NCBI GenBank assembly: GCA_914767885.1
Contig: CAJZBQ010000037.1
Location: forward strand, 434,001-498,000
Source of the DNA: Blepharisma stoltei
Taxonomy: Eukaryota > Ciliophora > Heterotrichea > Heterotrichida > Blepharismidae
Direction of reading: 5' to 3'
DNA length: 64,000 nt
Part shown: in pieces, positions 31,656 to 43,728 of the stretch
Position numbering within the stretch: position 1 is the stretch's first letter
Layout of the letters: every line of letters starts with the position of its first letter
Made by a program: the position numbers and the translations under genes
Notes under the pieces: generated by a model
What the model was told of the DNA's origin: nothing
Database searches by the model: none
What the model saw: only the letters and a program-made list of their open reading frames with translations

Positions 31656-32963
31656 ATGGATGACTCCCGAGGAGTAGCTGAGAACATCGAGCAGTGAAAA
31701 ATCAAAAGATTGATTCAAAATCTTGACAAGTGCCGAGGGCATGGAACTTCACTTATCTCCCTGATCATCCCACCTACCGAACAATTATCCCTAACAGGCC
31801 GTATGATAAACGATGAGTGCGGCTCAGCGACATCAATCAAGTCCCGTGTAGTCCGCCAAGCAATCCTAAGCGCTTTAACCTCAATCCGAGAAAGACTAAA
31901 GCTTTACAATAACAGAATGCCTAAAAATGGCCTTGTGATTTACTGTGGTGAAATCCTAAATGACAAAGACGTCATTGAGAAAAAGGTCACAATTGATATT
32001 GAACCATTCAGGCCGATTAACACAAAAATTTATATCTGCAACAACACATTTCACACCCAACCGCTAAAAGACCTTTTAGTTATGGAAGATAAATATGGAT
32101 TTATCATTATAGATGGAAATGGTACTCTTTTTGGCACCTTACAGGGAAACGCCAAAGAGATCCTTAACCAATTTTCAGTTGATTTGCCAAAAAAGCACAG
32201 AAGAGGTGGGCAGTCTGCACTTCGTTTTTCAAGACTTCGAAAGGAATCAAGGCACAATTATTTGAGGAAAGTCTCAGAGCAAGCAGTTGTGCAATTTATT
32301 ACAGGTGACAAGATAAATGTGACTGGGATAATTATTGCTGGAAGTGCTGAGTTTAAAAAGGAGCTAGCCCAGAGTGACATGTTTGACGAAAGGCTTCAAT
32401 CAAAAGTGATAAAAATTGTGGACATCGCATATGGAGGACAAAATGGCTTCCAACAAGCAATTGAGCTATCAGCAGATACATTGAATAATGTGAAGTTTAT
32501 AAGAGAAAAGGCTATTATCAGTCAATTTTTTGAAGAAATCGCCCAGGATACTAAGAAGTATTGCTATGGAATTGAAGATACAATGAGGGCACTTTTGATG
32601 GGATCATGCGAAAAAGTCATTCTCTATGAAAATTTAAGTGCCGTAAGGACTTTGCTAAGACATCCAGAATCAGGAAGAGAAGACATCGTGTATTGCAATC
32701 AAGGGAAGGAAGCAGAAATAAGTACAGTTGATGAAAAAGGAGAGAAGGTTGACATAGTCGAGCAAGGACCTTTAGCCGAATGGATTGTGGAAAATTATAT
32801 GAAGTTCGGATCTGAGCTTGAACTGGTCTCTGATAAAAGCCAAGAAGGTAGCCAATTTGCTAGAGGATTTAATGGGATTGGAGCGTTTTTAAGATATCAA
32901 CAGGATGTAGCCCAGCTCGGAGAAAACGGAGATGAAGAGGATTGGGATGAAGATTTCATGTAA
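31656..32963 (+). CDS. ERF1: Eukaryotic release factor 1
   Basis: 435 aa, full length. Start MDDSRGVAENIEQWKIKRL, where the conserved Trp is itself TGA. Domain 1 has GHGTSLISLIIPP (GTS), the TASNIKS region read as S-A-T-S-I-K-S, and YICNNTF (the Y-x-C-x-x-x-F element intact). Domain 2 has the RRGGQ peptidyl-release motif. Domain 3 ends with the acidic tail DEEDWDEDF. It decodes stops on the ribosome with eRF3. The altered motif fits a factor that must ignore UGA. Single exon, no IES. Confidence 0.97.
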
Positions 32964-33064
32964 AAGCAAAATTTAATAAAAGTTCTTGGGGCAATAATTT
33001 AGCTATTATTTTTTATACCGAACACGTAAGATTAAGCAATTTCTCAATATAAAATAAAATTAAT

Positions 33065-34408
33065 ATGAAGAAATTCCTAGTCATCATCCTTGCAATTTCG
33101 CTAGTCCTCTCCATAGATTCTGATTACCAAGATGATATCGAGGCTGATGGCTACGCAGAAAGTGACAAAAGAAGTGAATTTGCAAAAATGGCCCAAGATC
33201 CACACGGACATCATAATCATGAAGAAGAATTGGAACATAACTCCCATGATCATAGCCACCATGAGCATTCTCATACACATGAGCATAATGAATATCATGA
33301 ACACATTGAAAAACCCCAAGAACCACAAAAAAATCAAAAAATTAATCTTCCAGATGAGAATGGCCCATTCTATCTTGTTTTCGTTAACTTTGCATTGATT
33401 ACAGAGCATTACATTGCTGCTGCTTATAAAGCAATCCGAAGCATGACTCCTATTAACATCATTGTATTTTATATCGCACTTTTCTATTTATGTTTGAAAT
33501 TAGTTTTGCCTGAAAGAAACAGAATAAATCTCAGCTACAAAATAACTGAAGAAAATGCGCAAGCTGAAGTTATGCAAATGCTTGAAGCAAAAAACAAAGA
33601 GCTTCAACAAACTATTGCAAGCGTGAAAAATTCCATCAAAGAAAGCTCAGTGGATGTAAAACTTGATAAAGGAAACAGCAAGATTGACAACGAAACAAGT
33701 AAAAAGTTAGACACAATCCTTTCTGAGATTGCAAGGATCCAAACTACTCAGCATGAATTTCAGAGCAAAGTCATTGAATCGCATAGAGACCTATGGATTA
33801 AGCTAGACAAAGCAAAAGGGCCTAAGATAAGCATCAATGAAATTCCTGTTGTTGACTCCATAGAAGTTTCCAATCCCTATGATATAAGTAAAGCCTATCT
33901 TGATGATAAAAATGCTGTCAATGCAAATTTAGGATACAGAGAAGAGACAACATCAGTCATTGAGCCTGAGAAAAGTGAAAGGAAGCAGTCAGATGCTTCT
34001 TTCAAGAAAAAGAAAGAATCATTTGATGAGCCAATCAAAAAAGAAATTAAATCTGAGATTTCTGAAGAATTAAGCTTTGAGCCTAAGTCTGTTTCAAGAG
34101 AGAACACTGATAAAATTAATGAAAAAACTGAATTTGGCTTAGGTTCAAGTCTGAAGTTTGTGGACATCGATGAGGTCAAAATGCCAGAAAACACAATTGA
34201 TGAGCTTGAGCCAAAAAATGAAATTCCAATGCCAATCAAAGCTCCACCTCCAAAAATACCTGCACACATTCCTATGAAGGGATCGAATCCTATAAAAAAG
34301 ACCCCACCAGTACCTGTGAAAGCTCCAACTAAGGCTCCAGCCCCGTCTGAAAATAGAAGCAAATACACTCCTCCACAAGTTGCAACTAATCCTTTTGGTC
34401 TTAAATAA
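33065..34408 (+). CDS. Secreted/membrane protein with His-rich segment and coiled coil
   Basis: 447 aa. Signal peptide MKKFLVIILAISLVLSIDSD. Residues 47-80 are His/Glu rich (HGHHNHEEE, HDHSHHEHSHTHEH), a likely metal-binding tract. A membrane helix lies at about 131-150 (INIIVFYIALFYLCL), then a coiled coil (about 168-240), an acidic disordered region and a Pro/Lys-rich end with PPPKIPAHIP. The topology would place the His tract in the lumen and the coiled coil in the cytosol. Family unknown. Confidence 0.8.
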   Translation: MKKFLVIILAISLVLSIDSDYQDDIEADGYAESDKRSEFAKMAQDPHGHHNHEEELEHNSHDHSHHEHSHTHEHNEYHEHIEKPQEPQKNQKINLPDENGPFYLVFVNFALITEHYIAAAYKAIRSMTPINIIVFYIALFYLCLKLVLPERNRINLSYKITEENAQAEVMQMLEAKNKELQQTIASVKNSIKESSVDVKLDKGNSKIDNETSKKLDTILSEIARIQTTQHEFQSKVIESHRDLWIKLDKAKGPKISINEIPVVDSIEVSNPYDISKAYLDDKNAVNANLGYREETTSVIEPEKSERKQSDASFKKKKESFDEPIKKEIKSEISEELSFEPKSVSRENTDKINEKTEFGLGSSLKFVDIDEVKMPENTIDELEPKNEIPMPIKAPPPKIPAHIPMKGSNPIKKTPPVPVKAPTKAPAPSENRSKYTPPQVATNPFGLK

Positions 34409-34458
34409 AGAACTCCAGCCATAGATAATAAAATTCGTTAATAATTAATCTCGTCATT

Positions 34459-35328
34459 ATGCTGATTTTGGGGATATCTGGACCTTTATTTTCGGGCCGG
34501 CACACAGCTGCAAAATTCCTTATTGATACTTTTAATTTCACTGAAATATCTCTAGAGAATCTCCAAACTCCGTTTCCATACCGAGATGGTCACAAGTATT
34601 ACTTAGTCTTAATCACATCTGAAAGTGACTTTGCAATCCTAAACAAGTACACATTTTCATATCTCATATGAATAGAAGCACCCACCTCTATTCGGTTCAG
34701 AAGATATAAAAGGATAAATAAAACCGCAACTTTAGACGACTTTTTAGACTTGGATGAAAAAATCGATGCAATGCTTCAGTATCAGGCAAAAAGTGTAATT
34801 ATGAACACAAAAGCTTTAGCTGATCTAGCAAGATCTTTAAACAGGCTAGATCTCCTGAGTAGAGATTTAAATAGACCCACTCCTGATGAGTATTTTTTAA
34901 GGATTTCAGAGATTGCTGCAAAGCGAACGAACTGTATGAAGCAAGCGGTTGGCGCAGTCGTAGTTAAAAACGGAAGGCTTATGTCAACTGGATACAATGG
35001 AACACCATTTGGAGCGAAAAATTGCAATGCAGGCGGCTGCAAAAGATGTAACTCTTTAGCTTCTGAAGGCACAAGACTAGACGAGTGTTGCTGCTTGCAT
35101 GGAGAATTAAGCGCCATTTTGATGGCTTCTGATACTGATGGAGGTACACTATACACGACGTTGTTTCCATGTTTGAATTGTACAAAGAATCTTATCCACA
35201 CAGGATTCAAAAGAGTAGTATACTCCAAGGAGTACAGCGCCAAAGACAGCATACGTTTGCTAAATGCTATTGGAATTCGAGCTGACCAAGTAAAGCCATA
35301 TCAAGAGAAGATAATTTATCCAATTTAG
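34459..35328 (+). CDS. DCTD: Deoxycytidylate (dCMP) deaminase with N-terminal kinase-like extension
   Basis: 289 aa. The N-terminus GISGPLFSGRHTAAKFL is a worn P-loop, as in yeast-type dCMP deaminases with a fused dNK-like domain. The joining Trp (YLIWIEAPTS) is TGA. The deaminase core has AVGAVVVKNGRLMSTGYNG, a zinc ligand and proton-shuttle pair in LHGELSA, and PCLNCTKNLIH. The usual H-A-E is H-G-E here. It converts dCMP to dUMP for dTTP synthesis. CCCL and CNAGGCKRC may form the second zinc site. Confidence 0.92.
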
Positions 35329-35408
35329 TTTGGGTGCATTAGCCTAAGAGTTTTGGGATTTTAAATTATTTATAATAAACTAAGTATATTAAAACGCTTC
35401 AAATTTAT

Positions 35409-36566
35409 TTAAACATATTTTATAAGTCACGGATCAGAAAGCTTTGAGGAAGAATCTGGAGGAATAGGTGAAATATCAAAAGAAACATTGCGCCCACATG
35501 GACTTGAGCCACTTAAACTCAGCTCATGAGATTGAGGCAATTGCAAAATATTGCTTGAGGACCTGGAAATCAGCTGTTGTAAATCAATGTCTGAGTACGT
35601 ACTCAGATCATTTATGAGTTCTTTATGGTTTTCGCTTCAAGAAAACCCTAGAAGCTCTGCAGCTTGAAGGAGTTTCTGATACTTGGTTTCTTTTAGCTTC
35701 AAAAACCTGATCTCGTTTTGTGCAAGATTCAAGGAAGAAGTCATAGTTTTATGCTCGTCCATTATTTTCTCAATTTCATCAGCTGTTAAATTTTTATTTC
35801 TGCTTATAAAAGCAGAAAATTCTTCATTTCTCAGCGACAAAGCTTTTAACAGATTTCTATTATCAGCTCTTATAGCATCCACTTCTTTTTGGAGCCTCTT
35901 ATTTTCTGCGATTTCTGCGTTCAGTTTTTCCTCACACTGTTTAAGTACCTTATCAATCAAATTTTGATGATGGAGGAAAAAATCTTCATATCCTTGCAAG
36001 ATTTTTTTTAACAAATCTCCAAAATTTTTATCAATGCTTATGAGCTTTTCGAAAATTGTTTTATAAACATTGTGATATTTACAATAATAATCATCTTCAC
36101 TCTCCGATAAATTATTTAGATCATTTGATAACTCAAATTCAAGCTGCGAAAGATCAATTAATCACTCCTCGTCGGCTTGAGATGGCTTTTGCCGCAGCTT
36201 ATAAGCTGAAATTGTATAAGTTTTCTGAAGATTTTTGGAAAATATTGGATTTTCGTTTAATGTATCTGCTTTTTTAAGTGTGCTTATTTTTTTCAAGCTT
36301 TCTTTATGATTTAATGATTCAAGAATAATTGCACGATTTATTTTCGGTTTCTCTTCTAGACTTTTATGAGTTATTTTAAGAGGCTCTAGGCTTGATTTGC
36401 CTTTATCGTCATTACTTGAGTGAGCCAATGTGGCGTCATAATCATAAGGTTCGTCTTGAAAATGTACAAAAGAACTGTTTGTAAGTGATATTTTTTTATG
36501 CAATTTTTCAAGTTGATATGATGATTGATTTTTATGGTGAAGATTGGTCCTTGTTCTCTTCCGCAT
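35409..36566 (-). CDS. Coiled-coil protein
   Basis: 385 aa, start MRKRTRTNLHHK. A basic N-terminal region is followed by two coiled-coil stretches, clearest at CEEKLNAEIAENKRLQKEV. The C-terminus is Ser/Pro rich and ends DPWLIKYV. Three TGA Trp codons (EEWLIDL, GFSWSEN, DPWLIK) fuse what would otherwise be separate frames. Function unknown. Confidence 0.72.
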
Positions 36567-36976
36567 CTATTCTAATTTAAATTTATATTAGAAAGAGCAA
36601 TGAGTATATAAAAATGCCAATTGGATAATTTTTATGATTAATTTATAGTTTATGATCTTGTAGCCTCGCATTCAACAAATACCTTAAAACTATTATATGA
36701 GGATAAATGGAATAATAAATGGAAAAATAACTTAAAATTGAATTGCATTACTCAACTGAAGAAAAATTATTAATAGCTCTTTTTGATGAATTTAAGTAAT
36801 GTGAGTTGTTTCCTAAGATTTTTATATTATCTTATATATTATATATCTTCATCCAAAAAATTAAAATAAAAATCATAATAGGCATATTTTCACTTTAAAT
36901 TTTAATTTTACAGAAAGACATTGAAATATTTTCGCACTCAGAAATTTAATTAATTATTTTATAAACAACAAAAATT
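36567..36976. other. Intergenic, AT-rich
   Basis: 410 bp between two minus-strand genes. I see no gene, hairpin or known repeat. Confidence 0.6.
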
Positions 36977-39541
36977 TTAATCTATATTCTCTTCTTGAGT
37001 TGTTTTTGTTTCTTTTATTGCTTGCAGATATCGACTTGGGAGCCAGCTCATACCTTCTTCTCTTTCATTTATAGAAAAAATAGTCTCAACTGGTATTTCC
37101 CCAGGTTTAATTTTTGGCTTGCTATTAGGAGGGCTAATTATGCTTTCGTTTCTTGATCGAAAGCTTTGATTTTTTATTGAGAAAGCTGTGCTTGGTGGTT
37201 CATCATTAATGTGGCTTACTCTCAACGAAAAAATTGATTTGTCTGAATTATTTTCATTCTTTGAAATTGAAACATTGTCCTCAGATCCCCTATTCGTTAT
37301 TTTAAAGCATTCTTCTTCAGCAGGCACATCTTTATTTACATATTCCACTGCACTAATTTGATTAATTTTAATTCTTTTGCTGAAATGGTCTTTAAATATA
37401 CAAGTTAATGCTAAAATATCAACCGCTACACATATAGCAATAACTGTCCACATTATAATATATCTTATAGTAACACTTTGAGAATTAATAATTGCTCCTA
37501 AAACCAAAATAATTAAAAGCAAAATATCTGCAATTATTGAATATAAATTCAGCTTAAAGTTATAATATGGCTGAGCATAAAATATCCAGGCTATATAAAT
37601 TAAAGTAAAAAAAGCAACGATTGATAATTGGGCATAAAATAAAGGATATATGAATACTCCTATAATGAATCCAATTTTACGAATAATTGTGATAATGTGA
37701 TGGAAGTGTATATAGGGATTTTGGGAGTTTAGATTTAATTCGTTTGATAAAGTCCCAAATTTGTTATAAAATTCAATACCTACTTGTTTATCTAATATAA
37801 AAGCTTTATTCAGTGAAATAAATAAGCACATAAATATCGTGAAAGTGCAAAGCAGAATCAAGGAAGCATATCCTATTAATGTGTTGATTCCAAATGTAAA
37901 ATTATCAAAACCAGGATATAAAATCTGAAGAACTGAATATATGCCAATTTCTAAGTACTCAACAATAAAAAATCTAATAATAGCATTATAGCGATATAGA
38001 TCTGTAGTTTGAAAAGACCACTTTCCGCATGATTTTATTTTGCAAGTGACCCCAAAATAAGCAATAATAAATATTGCTACTAGAGCAAAAAAAATATAAG
38101 CTAGCTTAAAGGCATTCACTAAAAAAAATGAATACTGCATATCATCAACATTATTTCACATAAAAGTACGAGCTGACGTATATGAGGATTCATGAATAGA
38201 ATACCCAAAGACATTAGGGAAAATGAAATCCAATGGTATAATGCCTCTTAAAAAGTTATTCAATAGATCTGGAGCATCAAAATTAATCATAGGCAAAAAT
38301 CCTATAAAAACCATAGCTGTAAACCAAATTCAATAAAGTGTAAGTTCTCGATACTTGCATGCATATATAAACACTGCAATAAGAACCCCTTGATGTATAT
38401 ATAAGATAATATCAGTGAAGGTGCTATCGAAAGTGCTTCATACTTCTTCTCTATATAAAGTGGTATCTATAATTGGATTTGAAATTTGCTTTCCATTGAT
38501 GCCAATAACTTGAGATTCATCAAACTTAAAAACTGCATCTGAATTGTCGTTTATTGAGTTTTGAAGATGCAATTTAACAATATATTCTTTGCTGCTCTTC
38601 TTTGTAAGCTTATAGCTGACTTTATCTGAGTCGACATAAATGTCTAATTCGCTTTTGGTCAAAGTACTTTTAAGGGTTAAGTTAAAACTAATCTGAATCG
38701 TGTTATTAGGCAAAACATCCAATGTGGCATAAGGCCCATAATCATAATTAATTCTCTCACATACATCAGGTGTTTTTCCTTCGCAAGTCCAGCCAGATTC
38801 AATTGTGCATGTGCTGCTACACCCATCCCCACTTATAGTATTCCCATCATCGCATTCAAGTTGTCCTCTATTAACTCCTTTTCCACAGGTTTCTTTGCAT
38901 GCCCCATTTTGAATACTAAAACCTGTAAGTGTGCATCCACACGTTCCAGCACTTGTCAACGTAAATGTTGGGTTGCAAGTGGTGCATAGAGATGCTTGGT
39001 TGCAAACACTACAATAGCCTGTACAATCATAGCACTTTCCGTCTGAATTTGATAGATATTGGCCTGTAGGGCATGAAGTTGAGACACATTGCCCATTGTT
39101 CTTGATATACCCAGCAGCGCACTCAGTGCAGTAGCTTGAGCCTAAAGCAGTGCAGGTTTTGCAAGAAACGTCACAGTCAGTGCATGTTCTGCCTACATCT
39201 TCAAAAGTCCCATCAGGGCAGCTATCTAGAGAGCATGATCCTTTGTATTGGACTCGTGATGAATCTGCACATGCAAGACAATTTGAACTTGTAGGACCAT
39301 AGCAAGAAAAACAGTCAGAATCGCAGGCTTGGCAATTTATTCCAGCTGTACTTGAGTCTGCATCATAAAATCCATTATAGCAGACACAGCCAGTTCCAGA
39401 AGGTAGGGAATGGGATTGGGTGCAAGAAGAGCATAGATTGCTTGAGCATACTGAGCAGCTAGCATCGCAAGATGCTAATGCTTTTTCAAACAATAAGAGT
39501 AAATACATATACATTATATGCCCTTTATATATTTTAGACAA
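36977..39541 (-). CDS. Large Cys-rich receptor-like membrane protein
   Basis: 854 aa. A signal-like start (MYMYLLLLFEKALA) is followed by about 230 residues of furin-type/EGF-like Cys repeats (CDASCSVCSSNLC, CDSDCFSCYG, CDVSCKTCTA). A D-D-G-N-T-x-x-G-D-G-C-S module of the Myxococcus cysteine-rich repeat type comes next, then a beta-rich domain (about 265-365). At least eight membrane helices and a 110-aa polar cytosolic tail follow. TGA Trp codons join the halves (REEVWSTF, LYWIWF, FMWNNV). This architecture is common in ciliate surface proteins; ligand unknown. A later Met about 9 residues in may be the true start. Confidence 0.85.
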
Positions 39542-40137
39542 TTAATATTGAGCTGCATATCTGTTTTATATACAGCAATTGGTTGAGTACACTTAAAGTT
39601 AAAATTTATTCAAAAATCATAGTATATATAATATTTATTTAATGTTGAAATATATAATTAATCCTGATTATGGGGATTTGAATATATTCAGTATTCAGGC
39701 ATTTAAATTCTGTCCATAGGCAGAAAACAATAATATTGGAATATGCAAGTCAATCATTAACTATTTATAAAACTATATATTGATCTTTTAAAACTATAAT
39801 CACAAATTTACCACTACTGAGTAACTAAAACGGTTGCGACAAAAATCAGTCTGACTTCGCCAAAAGTGTAAGAACAGAAACAAAGCATTCTCCTCAAGAT
39901 AATTTAAGCTGAGGATAAAAAATGAGAATAGACCAATAGGGAAAGCTAGGACTCAAGCTTTTAGTTATTTAATTGATAAAAATTGATCATATTGAATAGC
40001 TAAATGTAGCATGGCATAAGAAAAAGGTTTTGACAAAAAATAATCCCTAAATTCCATGAAAATTTCTTACTCTAATTCTAAAATAGTGCAATTTTTAAAA
40101 AGCCCCTGAATTTATTTATAGGCACATTATAAAAATT
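39542..40137. other. Intergenic, divergent promoters
   Basis: 596 bp between divergent genes. AT-rich with a slightly GC-richer patch near 39830-39900. No recognisable gene or repeat. Confidence 0.5.
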
Positions 40138-41169
40138 ATGTCAAAAAAGCTTACCAGAAGCTCATTAATTGGTTTTTTCACATCAGTTATAAAACTTCAA
40201 GAAGATGCCCAAGCACGTGTAAATTCTCTCTTCAAAGATCTTGGATCCAATTCAATTGAATATCTACATAACACACTAAAATCTCTCCAACACAATAACT
40301 CCTCAAATAAATTTGAAAACTATGAAATCCCAAATCCCCACAAAACCCCAGATAAGCCCTCAAATTCTAACACTTTAAATAAGTATGAAGAGAATAAAGA
40401 TGGAAAAAATGGCTCGAATATTAATAGCGAAGAAATCACTAATAATATCCATCAAGACTGAGTGGTCGAAGAAGCATTGGTAATCTCATCAATACCAGCA
40501 AAAAGACAAAGGAAAAAAAATAAAATGGATTTTCCACTGCTTGATGAATACCGAGAGCGTGCTGAAAAATACAAAGAAATGATCCGCAAGCTCTATTCTA
40601 TTGGAACAAAGGCAAAGACAATAGGTAAATTATTTAGCATTCCTTTAGTGCATATACATATTATAGGAGATTGATCTCAAACTCCCCCAGAGGAAGCTGC
40701 GCGATATAGAGAAATGAAGAAAAGAGCTCGAAAATTAGCAGATGAAGGGCTTTCAATAAAAGAAATTAGCAAAGAAATATCAATCACTAAAGCAATTGCT
40801 AACCTTATGCTAAATGCATTCCCTCTTGCAATAGTTATAAAATCGCCAAAAGAGAAAAAGCGATTTATTGAAGCAGCTATAAAGGAAAATATGTCGAAAA
40901 ATACAATGGTAGACACAATTGGCATTCGCAATAAAGTTTATCTTTGGATAGATCATTTGAATAACAACGAGGATTTTAGTGATGATGAATATTTAGAAGA
41001 CGATGGAGAATATGATAGGGAGTTTATTAGAACAGTGCTTTATGAATATTATCTTACTAGATCCCCTCAAATAGTTGCAAGAAGATATGGAATTTCAAGT
41101 CATGAAAAAATTATTCAATGAGCTCGAAGTCTTGAAAAAAAACAAAAAAAGAATAATGTGGATAGGTAG
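40138..41169 (+). CDS. Protein with repeated helix-turn-helix motifs
   Basis: 343 aa, with TGA Trp at HQDWVVEE, IGDWSQ and IIQWARS. After a coiled, Asn-rich N-terminus come about four HTH-like units, each two or three helices: MIRKLYSIGTKAKTIGKLFS; ARKLADEGLSIKEISKEIS; FIEAAIKENMSKNTMVDTIG; VLYEYYLTRSPQIVARRYGI. The G/S-x-x-x-I-a-x-x-x-g/s spacing is that of resolvase, psq or transposase DNA-binding helices. No nuclease DDE motif is seen, so it is likely a DNA-binding protein rather than a transposase. Family not recognised. Confidence 0.65.
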
Positions 41170-41511
41170 AAATATTTTAAATAATATTATTATTAAATAT
41201 ATTTTGGAAATAATTGAATTGTGTCAGAATTTCTTTGCTTATAAAAATAGAAATAATTATTTGCTAATAAATGTTACATTTATTGGCATTATATATGCTA
41301 AATAATCATATTAAAAATTAACTTGAAAATCTAAAGCAAACAACATCAAGACACTTTATTTCCCATTCTTTGTCATGCTTTAACTAAAGATATCATTTAT
41401 TTTATACAAAGTCTCTGCTAATATTCGATAATCATAAAATAGTTATAATTTTTAATCTATCTCAGTCTCTAATTTCTATTAATTAATTGTATTTTACAGT
41501 TAATTATAAAT
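41170..41511. other. Intergenic, AT-rich
   Basis: 342 bp. A weak open frame here is Ile/Asn rich and has the composition of non-coding DNA. Nothing else is seen. Confidence 0.55.
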
Positions 41512-42250
41512 ATGAGCCAAGACAATCACAGCTTCCAAGAGAACTTGTAATGATTAATTCAGGGAAAACCTCCAAACCCAAATTCGAGAATGTGAACAAG
41601 CCTTTAAATTCGCAGAAGCGGAACAATTAAAGCAACAAATGATAAGGCTTACCAATAATGAAAGTGCAAGCCGAATCCAGAACACCAAGACAAGCCACGA
41701 AGCTGAGCAAATGGAAATCGAAGACAACCATTTGATGGAATTCCAAAATATTAACAATGCATGGGAAGCCAGAATAAAAGAGCAAAGGGACTATGCAGAT
41801 CAAGAAATTAATTCAATGATGAGTAAGCATGAAAGAGATAAAGTTCAAGAAGAAGCCAAGCTAGAAAGCTTGATTCCTTTGAAACCAAAGTATTCAAGTG
41901 AGCTATTAAATATGATTAAAATTGAAGAAGGGCTTGTCAGACAAAAATCATATGGAGAAGCTCATAGCGTGCAGCAAAGAATATCAATGCTAATGATGAG
42001 GGAAAATGAAAATTGGGAAAAAGAAAGAAAAAGGAAAATAAAGCAGCACATTACTCATTTGGAAAATAAGCAGGCAATTGAGCTGCAAGCTCTGAGAACT
42101 AGGCTAAGATGTGCTGAAGATGAGCTTAATAAGAGTAGAATTGTTGAATTAGAAACTTTGCTGCAGAAGTACCATAATATTAAAAAAGATCTCCATAATT
42201 ACCAAGTTCAAGAAATCAATCGATTGAAAGCAACTAAAACTTTAATTTAA
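41512..42250 (+). CDS. Coiled-coil protein with one 16-nt intron
   Basis: 240 aa. Start MSQDNHSFQEN; the intron follows within residue 12. Almost continuous charged coiled coil, with EQAFKFAEAEQLKQQM and KSYGEAHSVQQRISML, two related A-E-x-L/V-Q-x-x hairpin-like units. A shared pattern of this kind occurs in protist cytoskeletal proteins. No enzymatic motif. Confidence 0.75.
41547..41562 (+). other. 16-nt intron
   Basis: GTAATGATTAATTCAG. Splicing gives NLENLQTQI; unspliced, TAA stops the frame at once. Confidence 0.75.
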
Positions 42251-42359
42251 ATTTATTTATTGCATTAGCAAAACACTATCTATTCAAAACTATAAATTTA
42301 AGTGAAAAAGTTTTGGTTAACTTTCACTCAATAATCAGATTATGACCATTTTCTGTATA

Positions 42360-42968
42360 TTAGCAGTTAGTTAAGCATATTTTTTTAGATGGCAGAGATA
42401 TCTCTTCTTCATTTCTTCTGATATTTCTTACTATAGGCAACTCATCTGTAGCTTCTATCTCGCAACTTAAATTTTCTAGTTCATCTAATAGATCTTCGTC
42501 TCTTTCAAGAATACCTTTAGATGATAATGCATCGTTTATCTTTGATTGATATATAATTGCATCTTCAGTTTCTTCCATTAACTTTTCCACTTGGCTTATG
42601 CAAATCTCATTTCGAAAATTTTTCAATACATCATTCCCGCTTTTTAAAGATTTATATACTTCAGCTTGAATCTGAGAACTTTCTATACCTGATATAGTCT
42701 GTTCAATATTATACAAGCTGCTTTCAGCTTGCTTTAGGCCGCTCTCTATATATTTCTGTCTTCTTAAATTAAGCAAAGCTAATCTTTTATTTTTATTTCT
42801 AATGCAATGCTGAACATTTTCTTTTGCTATGTCGATTTGATTTTGCAGTTTATTCCGAAATCTTCTAATCTCGTCTCTCATTAGTTTGAGACTTGCGATT
42901 GCTTTATCAATCTCCTTGACTCTCGAGCTTGAATCTTTTTGAAATGGAAAACTAATATATCCTCCCAT
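42360..42968 (-). CDS. VPS20: ESCRT-III subunit VPS20/CHMP6
   Basis: 202 aa. MGGYISF gives an N-myristoylation site as in CHMP6. The Snf7 fold shows as VKEIDKAIASLKLMRDEI (helix 1), KNKRLALLNLRRQKYIESGL (helix 2), then IESSQIQAEVYKSLKSGNDVL and VEKLMEETEDAIIYQSKI. The acidic C-terminal helix DEDLLDELENL and a Leu-Pro element (ELPIVRNIR) resemble the VPS4-binding tail. It nucleates ESCRT-III filaments on endosomes. Confidence 0.92.
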   Translation of the reverse strand: MGGYISFPFQKDSSSRVKEIDKAIASLKLMRDEIRRFRNKLQNQIDIAKENVQHCIRNKNKRLALLNLRRQKYIESGLKQAESSLYNIEQTISGIESSQIQAEVYKSLKSGNDVLKNFRNEICISQVEKLMEETEDAIIYQSKINDALSSKGILERDEDLLDELENLSCEIEATDELPIVRNIRRNEEEISLPSKKICLTNC

Positions 42969-43170
42969 AGTGTTGGATTAATATCATGGAATTATAAATT
43001 AATATTTAAGAACCTCTCTGACTCGTCCCCATTTAATAAGGAACCCTTTTATGCCCATTATTAATTGGTAAAACTTATAGATTTTTTTTTCTTCAAAAAT
43101 TTCTCTTTATAAAATACTTTAGATTTATAAAATTTTAAAGAACATTACAAAATAATAAAAGTATAGCATG

Positions 43171-43331
43171 TTGCACATATTTCTTATTGTGCAAGGCATG
43201 TGGGAAATTCCCCCCACATGCCAAAAATATTCCACATGTGAAGCTCTGCATTTATGTCAGACTTCACATGTGGAATATTTTTGACATCTGAGGAAATTTC
43301 CCACACCTTGCTCAGTAAGTAATATGTGCAA
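43171..43331. repeat. 160-bp imperfect palindrome (foldback element)
   Basis: TTGCACATAT at the left mirrors ATATGTGCAA at the right. Inner arms AAAATATTCCACATGTGAAG and CTTCACATGTGGAATATTTT are perfect. Within the left arm is a smaller hairpin, GGCATGTGGGAAATTCC. Its flanks are intergenic and also contain weak family B MITE words (43020 and 43630). Confidence 0.82.
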
Positions 43332-43728
43332 CAGATTATATGCCAATTTTTTATTAAAAGCATTAAAATATTAATAAACATTAGTTGAGATATAAATATA
43401 AAAGTTTTATGTGAAATTATTTAGAATATCAAAAAATTGTTTTTCCAACAACACGAATCTATTGAGAGTTAAAAGATAGAGGGAATGATAAAATTTAAAG
43501 TGCTCAAAGATATTAAAAGAATTGTAATTGTAGTTAAAAAAATTTCAAAAAATTATATGAACTTTGTTTGTTTTATATAACGCCTAAAGGAAAATATTTT
43601 AAGGGGAAAAGTGCGGTTTGCTCGATATTAAATTGGAGAGGGTGAGTAGAGGATAATTAATTTTAAATCAAAACCAATTAATCAAATTGTAATTAAATTA
43701 ACTGTATAGCTTTACTATTTGATAATAT

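Noticed and set aside
40138-41169. HTH protein as an active transposase
   Set aside because: No DDE/D catalytic triad or flanking inverted repeats are visible.
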